From contig JBBHKE010001518.1 of NCBI GenBank assembly GCA_037447655.1, positions 126,001 through 136,046 of the forward strand: a DNA stretch of 10,046 nt. Direction: 5' to 3'. Position 1 is the first letter of the stretch; every line of letters begins with the position of its first letter. Position numbers and translations under genes: made by a program. Positions 1 through 6,139 of this stretch are shown piece after piece. Source of the DNA: Zygnema cylindricum. Taxonomy: Eukaryota; Streptophyta; Zygnematophyceae; Zygnematales; Zygnemataceae. Under the pieces are notes generated by a model. That model was not told the origin of the DNA. It saw only the letters and a program-made list of their open reading frames with translations, and made no database searches.

Positions 1-500
1 AGTAGGCTGTTTTGGGGTAGTCAATGGTGCTTCCAAGGGTAAATCCATGGCTGAAAATGGCTATGGACAACAGTTAGTGGCAATGCTACTGTGGTTCCGG
101 TTCCAATCAGCGGAGTTGTGACGCTTGAGTAGCGCAGTAGAACAAAACAGCAACTTAGTAGCATACTTTAGCAACACAGCGTAGTAACATAGCAACGCCG
201 CGAAATGAATATTGAAATGCATAGTTGGAGAAGGATAGTTTGGATAGATCTCCATTGACCGTGAAGGTCCACGTGTACATATGTATAGTACAGGGTTGAC
301 TAGCGAATGGATAGTTTAAATAGTAAAGTAGACTTAATCTAGAGGAGACTCTTTGAGTAGACCTTCCAAGCGATCTTTCAACTTGTAACTTTCTTCCGAA
401 TAATAAAGCTCAATCTTATCCGTGTGTGCTGTGTACTGTTGCTGTTGCTACAAAGAGATCCTTGGAGTTTTTCCTCTGTGCATTGTAGTGTGTTGTGGTT
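1..500 (+). other. Unassigned stretch resembling the 3' part of an LTR
   Basis: No gene is recognisable here. The Gag-like homology of the neighbouring minus-strand copy stops near 500-510, and this sequence has no counterpart in the plus-strand copy, so something different adjoins or has interrupted it. Read on the plus strand, it has an AATAAA at 402-407 followed by a T/G/C-rich tail (GTGTGTGCTGTGTACTG, then CTGTTGCTACA near 452). This looks like the R-U5 end of a plant LTR. The first 200 bases are rich in related AGTAGC and AGCAAC words. No primer-binding site such as TGGTATCAGAGC follows, and the other end lies outside the window. It could equally be unique host DNA. Confidence 0.3.
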
Positions 501-504
501 TACT

Positions 505-1800
505 TATTACCCCTTTTACACTTAGGCATCATCAAATTTGGGAAGCTTTATCTAACTCAACTGAGATTTAGACATTTTGGCAGTTTCAAACAGGGGAGTA
601 GGTCGGTAGGTGTCCTTGTTGACAGGTGTTCTTTCTCCCCCCCCTTCTCTTTGTATTCGTTCCAGCTGCCTCCGAGATCTTTCAACACGTTCCTTCTCAA
701 ATTCGGTTTTCTTGATGACCAATTCGGGCTTGAGTTTCTTAGGGCACCGTTTCCACCCGTGACCTGTTTGGTGGCAATTTAGACAATTGTAGAGAAAATC
801 TATTTCATCTGCCCCCATTGCTTCTTAGGATCCTTTCTCAACTTTCGTTTCCCTTTAAGCTTCCGCAAAGCTTTCAGTTCGACCTGTTCTTCCTCATTCA
901 AAGATGTTTCTCCAGCGAATCCTGCGAAATTCACTCTAGCCTTGCCAGTAACAACTTTTTCTCTGGCTTGGCTGTGTACGAAGTGGTCGTACAATTTCAT
1001 GGTGGTTAGCGATATTTCTTTTGCCGAGGGATTGATATCATGGATGTCTTGGCCCGCAATCCAATTGTCAAGAGCAGCCTGCTTTGTGGGCCCGAAGGAA
1101 TTACGGACAACAATATAATATTTGGTGGCCATAGCCGGAAGATCGATGGTGGATAGTTTGGTTTTCTGACAAAGACTTAAAATACGGTTGAAAAGAGTTT
1201 GAGGTGTTTCATTCTTTTAGCACCTGAATTCAGTAAATTCTTAGATTGCCAATTCATTCCTCTCCGTGTAAAGGAGTCTCCATGTGTCTAGAAGGGTGGT
1301 GCACGGATTAGGATTGGCGACCATCCGGGTGGCAGCTTGGGCTCCCTGCATTGCCTCCAGCTGGTTATCATAAGCTCGTCCTTGCCTTTGTATTTTCATA
1401 TCATCTGTGAATGCAGCCGTGACACGGGCGGCAGCCGCTGGAGCCATGTCGGCCTCGGCCTGCACTACTATTGTATCTAGAGCATGATCATAAACCTTGA
1501 TGCTAGGGGCCATTAAAAAGGGTTGTTGCTCTTTGTAATCGGCCAAAGCGCCACCAGAAAGGTAGTTGACCATCATTGAGAAAAAAGTGGTCGCGAAATC
1601 ATCCGAGATGGCTCCTCCACTATTCTTGTTTATTTCGAACTAAGTGAAGGATTTCCACAACAATTCAAAATCAGAAAAGATGATCCTAGAGCTATCCCCT
1701 TTAAAAATGCGATTGTCCCCCATTTCCTTCTCCTCTTCTGCAAGATTGGTGAACTATTGAGAGGACAGCCGTGCTGGACAAACGAAATGAGACGATGAGA
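505..1800 (-). pseudogene. Copy A: broken Gag-like gene, core and first zinc knuckle
   Basis: This is a minus-strand relative of the Gag-like frame at 7480-8750. Matching segments include FELLWKSFT, MMVNYLSGGALADYK, MVANPNPCTTLL, DNWIAGQ, KLYDHFVHS, GFAGETSLNEEEQ and a CCHC knuckle. By analogy with Gag or pararetroviral coat proteins it would have packaged the element's RNA; that role is inference. One frame runs from about 1790 to 830 with stops at 1640-1642 (TAG), 1241-1243 (TAA) and 1217-1219 (TAA). A frameshift near 830 moves it into the frame carrying the knuckle, and further stops follow from 552. The Pro/Ser-rich front part seen in copy B is missing: homology jumps from the leader to the equivalent of about 7470. 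Homology fades out near 505, before the second zinc knuckle. The gene cannot make a full protein. Confidence 0.8.
744..785 (-). other. CCHC zinc knuckle of copy A
   Basis: The 14 codons read C-L-N-C-H-Q-T-G-H-G-W-K-R-C, a perfect CX2CX4HX4C retroviral-type zinc knuckle. It differs from the copy B knuckle at two residues (T/P and R/H). Such knuckles bind single-stranded nucleic acid in Gag and caulimovirid coat proteins. A Lys-rich stretch follows directly. Confidence 0.85.
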
Positions 1801-1987
1801 TGTGTTAAAATCTGGGTATTTTCTAGATCAGAATTTATTTTATTGTTTAGGCAATTGGTTTGTCTAAGTCATCCATACTTGTTGTAGTCACTGTTAGACT
1901 GAGATAGCCATAGCTGCCTAAATTGCAAAGGAGACACGATGCAAGGGAGTATGTCTAGCCGTTACCAAAAGGTAGCCAGAGGGTCGG

Positions 1988-2049
1988 AGAATTGATCCAG
2001 GTAAATCCAGCCTACGATCGAACAGTTTAGGTCCCCGCCTTATCCGCTA
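1988..2049 (-). promoter_or_regulatory. Copy A: tRNA-like A-box and B-box pair
   Basis: On the minus strand TAGCGGATAAGG (2049-2038) resembles the Pol III A box and GGATCAATTCT (1998-1988) resembles the B box GGTTCGANTCC. Their starts are 51 nt apart. The pair sits at the same place and almost the same spacing in copy B (5946-6006). A full cloverleaf does not fold convincingly, so this may be a tRNA-derived or SINE remnant or a chance match. Confidence 0.35.
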
Positions 2050-2313
2050 GATGTGGAGGTGAACAATGCATCTATATGGTTTGAATAATTAATAAAGTAG
2101 GATACACTGGTATCATCCATTTAACTTCAAAACCAAATTAAATGGACATGGAAAGGTACCGCACTAAAATAATACAGGGCGCACGAAAAAAATATCAAAG
2201 ACATTTGTTTCGACGGTCGAGATTGAAAGTATGAAATAAAATCGAACCGCTCCCGTTTGAACTAGCTGTACGCAATCCCAATTTCTGCAGTTTTTGGACG
2301 CGCTGACATCTGA

Positions 2314-2324
2314 TGACACGTGGC
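2314..2324 (-). promoter_or_regulatory. G-box/ABRE-like motif
   Basis: GCCACGTGTCA on the minus strand contains the palindromic plant G-box core CACGTG (2317-2322). The homologous site of copy B reads GCCACGCGTCA (5643-5653). The context is conserved but the core differs by one base. G-boxes bind plant bZIP and bHLH factors; activity here is inference. Confidence 0.35.
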
Positions 2325-2405
2325 AACATCTTAGAGGATTGCACGATCTCCGGAACGCGAGATGACAAATTCGGATGTGACAAATGTCACCATTATGGTC
2401 ATGTC

Positions 2406-2479
2406 GTACAAGCACCACACAGAAGGTACACCGGCACCTATACTTTATTGTACGGTACAGTCTTGAGATTGGTCTGTAC
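2406..2479 (-). promoter_or_regulatory. Copy A: cluster of five GTAC motifs
   Basis: GTAC occurs at 2406, 2426, 2450, 2455 and 2476, five times in 74 bases where about one per 256 is expected. Each can be matched in order to a GTAC in copy B (5558, 5538, 5524, 5514, 5487). The 2406 site lies in GTCGTACAA on the plus strand, one base from TNCGTACAA, the known consensus for plant SBP-domain factors. Confidence 0.45.
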
Positions 2480-2541
2480 CTCAATACTACGGGGCTTAGA
2501 GAGGGGTTTTAGGACTTATAATATTTATGGTAGGTAGCAGC

Positions 2542-2935
2542 CTCTCTAAGAGAGAACCTGGTATAGAATGCTAACTTTGGGGAGCCATAACAATCAATTT
2601 ACTTGACCATTTTCAGTGATTCTTTTTGTTGCGCACTCAAGGAAATCCACGCTACACAAAGGTGTAGTCAGTCCGTGCTTTCGATTGCCACGGTGGCTTT
2701 ATTTCTAAGGGAAAGTCAAAGTGGGTGAATGTGTCCAAATCTCATATTCTAACTTTGCATTCTGTGGTGGAATTGAGCACACAAAAAGTGTTTTTTCACA
2801 GGGGTGAAGCTCTATTGGGGTTCTCACTGTCAAGAGGCCAGTCATTTGGGTTTATATCAAGTTAGAAGTAGCCACTATTTAGATAAGCTTCTTTTGGATC
2901 TGCCTACTCTGACGGGCGATGGTGGTCTCAGAGTT
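2542..2935 (-). repeat. Copy A: hairpin array with an internal duplicated module
   Basis: This is a run of short inverted repeats. Perfect stems on the plus strand are CTCTC/GAGAG (2542-2554), CTACAC/GTGTAG around AAAG (2652-2667), GCCA/TGGC (2687-2697), ACAC/GTGT (2779-2791), TTCAC/GTGAA around AGGG (2795-2808) and ACTCTGA/TCAGAGT (2906-2934). The order matches the array of copy B at 5183-5429. Copy A appears to hold the middle module twice, because the CTTCACCCCTGTGAA-type hairpin and a nearby CTAACTTTG word (2571-2579, 2749-2757) each occur two times. Codon-like stretches occur between stops, so a decayed coding origin is not excluded. Confidence 0.5.
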
Positions 2936-3015
2936 TCACGTTATGGGCCCACCATCTAGGGTGCCTATATTCGATCGAACACACTTCACTTATTGGGAGT
3001 TTATGATAGAGGGAT

Positions 3016-3031
3016 TGCTTTTCGAAAAGCA
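3016..3031. repeat. 16-nt perfect palindrome
   Basis: TGCTTTTCGAAAAGCA is its own reverse complement. It lies in the decayed ORFx of copy A. It could form a cruciform or be a chance product of decay; I see no copy in the ORFx of copy B. Confidence 0.6.
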
Positions 3032-3520
3032 CTTGTGGGGAATTGTTTCATGACATGTGAGGTGTTGTGAAGCTCATGTGCTTTTCAGGCATGCCTTTAT
3101 ATCACCAAGGATTTTCTCGCCCATTTTTCCATGTACGGTCCTCAGAGTACGGATGAGTGAGTGCATCAAGCCGGACGAGATCCTTGTATTTCCTAAACTG
3201 AGTGGAACGCACTTTATTTGGCGCCAAACGGAGGTCGGATGACAAAGTTCTACCGTCTCAACAATTGCAATTCCGTTATAGGGAGCCATTTGCCACCAGC
3301 CCCCGTGGGGTGTACATTGTGGATTGCCACGTAACTTTTAGGATTTTCAATTAGATTATACTGGTAGCCGTCAGTAGAAATTTAGTTCAGTCTCAGCTGA
3401 CATTTCGTCCATTTATTACGTTAGGTCAAAGTCTGGCAATTTAGTGTCATTTTCAGGATTTTGTCTTATAATTATGGACCGAATAAATACTTCCGGCCGT
3501 GGATCTAGCCGCAGTCCGGA

Positions 3521-3534
3521 GCAAAACTTTTTGC
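3521..3534. repeat. Short hairpin GCAAAA-CT-TTTTGC
   Basis: This is a perfect 6-bp stem with a 2-nt loop. It is extended by CGG (3517-3519) and CCG (3536-3538) after one mismatch. A second hairpin, GTGTAA/TTACAC, lies just after it at 3564-3581. Both are near the start of the ORFx-like homology of copy A. Confidence 0.5.
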
Positions 3535-3599
3535 CCCGAGTGTAGTACGGATTAATTCATCTTGTGTAAGTTGAATTACACTTGCTCGCCGCTCATTGG

Positions 3600-4360
3600 T
3601 TAATAGCGTAGCTTTGACTTTTGAACTCGCAATTTGACAAACTTTGATGTATAAGGCACTTGGGGTCAAAGGAGACAGGTTGCTTTTCAGTACTATCTCC
3701 TGTGAAAACCCTCAGAAATTCCAACAAACCTTCTTTTGGAGAATCTTTATGTTGTTTCGACTCTATTGCCATCTTGGTTTTGAATCTGTCTTTTGTGGAA
3801 GTCACAGTCCGGGTGGGTATTTGGCACTATCTTCCTTTTTGGGTGATTTTGGACTTTTTGCTGTTTGGAACCGAGAAGATTCAGGGCGTTTCCGAGCTGC
3901 GGACACCGAAGGTTGCGGGTTTACCATACCTTTTTGACGATACTATCGGGAGAGGGTTCGCCTTTTTCTCATTCTCATCGTTGATTGATGAGGTAGGTTG
4001 TGCTCGTTTCGTTACATTTCACATTTTATATCTTTTATTCTCTTTTTTGGGGCAAGGTGATATGGTTAAATTTGGATAGTCAATCATATTTATTTATATA
4101 TATCTACGTGATACTGCATTTGTGTCTTCTTCTAGAGTTCTCTTTGTTTTGGAGTTACGGTTCCAGAGTAAACTGAAACCTCTCCCCAGGATCAAAAGAG
4201 TGGGTTTTGAGGGAACAAATGGTATAGACTTCCCGTAGACAAAGCACAAAACTGAAAAGCAACCCTGTCTTCTCGAATTAGAGGGGATAAGAGCTGGAAC
4301 TTCAGAAGCTCTCTTTTTGGAAGTGAGTTCTAAAGATAATCTATATTATTTCTCTCGTTC
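3600..4360. other. Spacer between the two copies; no recognised gene
   Basis: This T-rich stretch separates the 5' ends of the two head-to-head copies. I could not align it to either copy. The longest reading frame is on the plus strand at 3660-4079 (139 codons from ATG). It is hydrophobic and Phe-rich, with no family I recognise. An overlapping frame begins at 3644. From 4080 to 4360 I see only AT-rich sequence (TATTTATATATAT near 4090) and no gene. Confidence 0.5.
3993..4135 (+). other. Candidate GT-AG intron
   Basis: GAG|GTAGGT at 3990-3998 fits a plant 5' splice site, and a T-rich run ending TGTGTCTTCTTCTAG at 4135 fits a 3' splice site. The 143-nt interval is T/A-rich, as plant introns are. 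The upstream frame from 3660 is open up to the donor. If real, this is a piece of a host or captured gene; the product is unknown and there is no independent support. Confidence 0.25.
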
Positions 4361-4452
4361 CCTTTGTCGTCATGGGGGGATGAGAGACTCCAGATAATGG
4401 AGCCAGAGAGCAGGGTCGACAGGAGAGGCCTGCCCAGGAGGGAAATACTTAA

Positions 4453-5181
4453 ATGGAAGAGGAGTCTTTACCCATGGAGTCCGGATTTGATTCTCCTATC
4501 AAGGAACCAGCTGGTGCTTCTTCTCCTCCTCTTCCCCCTGACGTGACTCCGAAACATTACCCTTCCTTGGCGGAGGCCGTCAAGGCCTATGCTGAGGAAA
4601 GGAAGGAAGCCAAGGCTCAAGCCCAACAAAGGAACCGAGTGTCTCCCAGGGCCAGGCCAAAGCGCTAGGCGGAAAGGGAGACCCATGTGGGTCCCCTTCC
4701 GGAGGTCGAGCTTCACACACAATCTTGATTTCCCCGGGCTGAGATCGAGATTGACAGTGCGGTTTTGACGGATCCACGTCGCCCAAGTCGGTAGGAACTC
4801 CTTGCCCTTCACGACCTCCATGAGCTCAAGGTGAAGAAGGAGTTGGTACACAGAGTGGCTCGGACAAATCAAGTCAGAGTGGTTAGACCCGTGGGAGGGG
4901 TGGTGGAGATTTTGAGTAGTTCTTCGGAGAGCAGCTCTTCACAATCGGTGCAGGACCCGTCCCAAAGAGCCCCCTATTCTCGCCCTCCCCTATCTTCCTC
5001 TCATGACACCGCAGCGAGCAGAACCACCCGAGAAGGTACCTCTTCTCGGCCTCGTAGAGGAGAAGGGGGTATCAAGAGGGAAACACGAGATCCATTGAGG
5101 GGGAAGAGGTTTGACCACCGTGACAGCAAGGGGAGATTTGCACCGCTTCCCAAGGAGGAGACTTCCCCAACTCCTGTGTGA
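4453..5181 (+). pseudogene. Copy B: ORFx, small basic Ser/Arg-rich protein gene, broken
   Basis: One frame of 243 codons starts at an ATG (4453) and is interrupted by TAG at 4666, TGA at 4726 and TAG at 4792, before a final TGA at 5179. All three internal stops are one C-to-T step from Gln or Arg codons. Order of segments: an acidic, Pro-rich N-terminus; a helical Ala/Glu/Lys stretch (SLAEAVKAYAEERKEAK, about residues 37-53); a second charged helix near 4795-4860; a Ser run (SSSSESSSS); then an Arg/Gly/Ser-rich basic tail (SRPRRGEGGIKRETRD). The tail suggests nucleic-acid binding, which is inference. I recognise no family. It lies upstream of the hairpin array and promoter-like block, and copy A keeps the same arrangement, so it belongs to the element. 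It could be a 3'-terminal ORF of a circular or tandem genome, or an extra ORF of a retrotransposon. Confidence 0.55.
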
Positions 5182-5182
5182 A

Positions 5183-5429
5183 ACTCTGAGACCTCCATAA
5201 GTCCTCAGAGTGGACAGCTTCCAAGAAGCCTCTAGGATAATCCTGACCCCTTTGTGTTTAAGCAAAAATAACTGCCACCCTGGCAGACAAAAACTCTGAC
5301 CAACTTCACCCCTGTGAAGACAAGACTCCCGTGAGTCGATAGCAAAAAGAATCTCTGAATTTGCTCCCCTGAGCAGTAAGTTATGGGGGTCAAAGTTGAC
5401 CTTTTGTACAGAAGCTCTCTGGGAGAGAG
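5183..5429 (+). repeat. Copy B: array of nine short perfect hairpins
   Basis: Perfect stems follow each other: ACTCTGAG/CTCAGAGT (5183-5211, loop 13); GCTTC/GAAGC (5217-5229); AGGAT/ATCCT (5234-5244); CTGCCA/TGGCAG (5272-5286, loop CCC); CTTCAC/GTGAAG (5304-5319, loop CCCT); GACTC/GAGTC (5324-5337, loop CCGT); TGCTC/GAGCA (5362-5375, loop CCCT); GGTCA/TGACC (5388-5401, loop AAGT); and CTCTCT/AGAGAG (5415-5429, loop GGG). Several loops are C-rich. The array begins just after the ORFx stop and precedes the GTAC cluster. Several hairpins recur in order in copy A. A structured RNA or a DNA-binding array are both possible; the function is unknown. Confidence 0.65.
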
Positions 5430-5486
5430 GGTCCTATCTTCTAATTTTTCTAAGTCCTATCTCTCTCACAGACTCTATCTACTGAT

Positions 5487-5517
5487 GTACGGAACCAATC
5501 AGAATTCAGTTCCGTAC
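5487..5517. repeat. Perfect 9-bp inverted repeat GTACGGAAC/GTTCCGTAC
   Basis: The two 9-nt arms (5487-5495 and 5509-5517) are perfect reverse complements around a 13-nt loop. Both outer ends are GTAC. The homologous copy A site keeps GTAC at both ends (2476 and 2455) but the stem is degraded. Confidence 0.7.
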
Positions 5518-5561
5518 GTAAAAGTACAACTGCCGGTGTACTTTATGTACGGATATTGTAC
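5487..5561 (+). promoter_or_regulatory. Copy B: cluster of six GTAC motifs
   Basis: GTAC occurs at 5487, 5514, 5524, 5538, 5547 and 5558, six times in 75 bases. GTAC is the essential core bound by SBP-domain factors (the plant SPL family, including copper-response regulators). The last site reads GTCGTACAA on the minus strand, one base from TNCGTACAA. Five of the six have positional partners in copy A. Confidence 0.45.
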
Positions 5562-5768
5562 GACATGGCCAAAATGTCGACACATGTCAAATCCGGATTC
5601 GATGCCATAATCTCCGGAGATTCCACAATCCAACGGAATTCCGCCACGCGTCATCCGATGTGGCGATGGCCACAAACCGCCGAAATCTTCCTCCGCGATC
5701 TCGGCGCTAATCCCGGCCGTCCGATTAATTTCGGCTTCAATCGTAGCCGTAATAAATACATGCGCGGT

Positions 5769-5792
5769 ATTTGTTTCATTTACGAAACAAAT
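5769..5792. repeat. Hairpin ATTTGTTTC/GAAACAAAT flanked by a direct repeat
   Basis: This is a perfect 9-bp stem with a 6-nt loop (5778-5783). A direct repeat TGCGCGGTA overlaps the start of the left arm (5761-5769) and the end of the right arm (5792-5800). Copy A keeps only the right arm (GAAACAAATG on the minus strand near 2208). Confidence 0.6.
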
Positions 5793-5945
5793 GCGCGGTA
5801 CTGATTTGCGTCCGTATCGTAATCCGTACATTATATATTACTGGATCTATGTATCCCGTAATTCATTCCAGTTAAATGATTTATCACACGTATACTTATT
5901 TAAATTAATATCAAACTATATGCTATGTAACACTACTGCTAGACG

Positions 5946-6006
5946 TAACGGCTAAGGCTACCGGCTAATCCCTGTCTGCCGGCCGGTAGGTACAAGGATC
6001 AAATCC
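5946..6006 (+). promoter_or_regulatory. Copy B: tRNA-like A-box and B-box pair
   Basis: TAACGGCTAAGG (5946-5957) is a weak A box and GGATCAAATCC (5996-6006) a good B box (consensus GGTTCGANTCC), with starts 50 nt apart. The pair is followed by CCGGCGGCA. Copy A has the same pair at 51 nt. The T-arm pairs poorly and no complete tRNA can be folded by eye, so this is not called as a tRNA gene. Confidence 0.35.
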
Positions 6007-6034
6007 TGCCGGCGGCACATACATTTTAATTAAA

Positions 6035-6043
6035 TATATAAAA
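6035..6043 (+). promoter_or_regulatory. TATA box
   Basis: TATATAAAA is a strong plant-type TATA box lying about 100 bases upstream of the Gag-like frame. Transcription would start near 6065-6075, just before the block CAGTGACTGCGACAAGT that is shared with copy A. Assignment is by sequence and position only. Confidence 0.5.
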
Positions 6044-6139
6044 CCCTAATATAAAATTCCCGTAAACCTCAGGATAGCCAAGGTAGCCATGGCTCTAGCT
6101 TCCTCTCCAATTTCTCAGTGACTGCGACAAGTTTGAGAG

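Larger units (their letters stand above)
1800..2540 (-). promoter_or_regulatory. Copy A: non-coding leader/promoter-like block
   Basis: This block has no credible coding sequence. Read on the minus strand it matches copy B 5430-6200 by eye over most of its length. Shared landmarks, in order, are: TAAGTCCTA; a GTAC cluster; GCCGGTGTAC; TTGTACGACATG; a GCCACG(T/C)GTCAT motif; GAAACAAATG; AGTTAAATG; an A-box/B-box pair; and CAGTGACT(A/G)C(A/G)ACAAGT just before the Gag frame. Because the order is conserved, this is part of the element and not flanking host DNA. A promoter/5' leader role is inferred from its place upstream of the Gag frame. The TATATAAAA of copy B has no clear counterpart here. 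Confidence 0.6.
2950..3600 (-). pseudogene. Copy A: heavily decayed ORFx
   Basis: No long intact frame is left, but read on the minus strand this stretch aligns by eye with the copy B ORF at about 4560-5181. Matching points are RPEVFIR against LPEVELH near 3500; a GAACT...ACGTGGC block near 3345-3405 against GAACT...AGAGTGGC at 4795-4860; MYTPRGLVANG against VVRPVGGVVEI near 3300; and VFDRI..AP against RFDHR..FAP near 2965. Many in-frame stops are present (TAA, TGA, TAG). A 71-codon stretch at 3074-3289 starting MAPYNG lies inside but is probably only a surviving fragment. Function is unknown. The alignment is weaker than for the Gag part and needs a proper pairwise test. Confidence 0.45.
5485..5832. 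repeat. Segment bounded by inverted ATGTACGGA ends
   Basis: The segment starts ATGTACGGA and ends TCCGTACAT, a perfect 9-bp terminal inverted repeat. Trimmed by one base the ends read TG...CA, as in LTRs. The homologous segment of copy A (about 2154-2458) has degraded ends, GGTACCGCAC and GTACGGTAC. Homology between the copies continues past both ends, so this is probably an internal part of the element and not a separate insertion. No target-site duplication is visible. Confidence 0.35.
5430..6139 (+). promoter_or_regulatory. Copy B: non-coding promoter/leader-like block
   Basis: About 700 bases without a credible gene lie between the hairpin array and the Gag frame. They hold a long inverted repeat and GTAC cluster (5487-5561), a hairpin at 5769-5792, an AT-rich stretch (5833-5940), a tRNA-like A/B-box pair (5946-6006) and a TATA box (6035-6043). 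The block matches copy A 1800-2540 in inverted orientation. Neither a clear LTR repeat partner nor a tRNA-Met primer site (TGGTATCAGAGC) is present in the window, so whether this is an LTR or a pararetroviral intergenic region is open. Confidence 0.55.

Noticed and set aside
61-255. Minus-strand 64-codon ORF with a hydrophobic stretch
   Set aside because: It lies in repeat-like sequence rich in AGTAGC/AGCAAC words, has no homologue in the window and no plausible domain.
2108-2118. TGGTATCATCC, like the tRNA-Met primer site TGGTATCAGAGC
   Set aside because: Only the first eight bases match, it is on the opposite strand to copy A, and copy B has no equivalent.
2164-2484. Minus-strand 106-codon ORF, and the plus-strand ORFs 5499-5831 and 5556-5804 region
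   Set aside because: They cover the conserved non-coding leader. The two copies do not keep a reading frame there, and the shared features are DNA motifs.
3217-3235. TTTGGCGCCAAA palindrome followed by CGGAGGT, resembling a TGGCGCC-type retroviral primer-binding site
   Set aside because: It lies inside the decayed ORFx of copy A, is not next to an LTR-like end, and only the first seven or eight bases fit.
4468-4872. Minus-strand 134-codon ORF opposite ORFx
   Set aside because: It is antisense to the frame whose residues align with copy A; its openness comes from low TA content on that strand.
5183-5429. Reading the hairpin array as a series of bacterial-type intrinsic terminators or as a CRISPR array
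   Set aside because: No T-tracts follow the stems, there are no identical repeats with regular spacers, and the context is eukaryotic.
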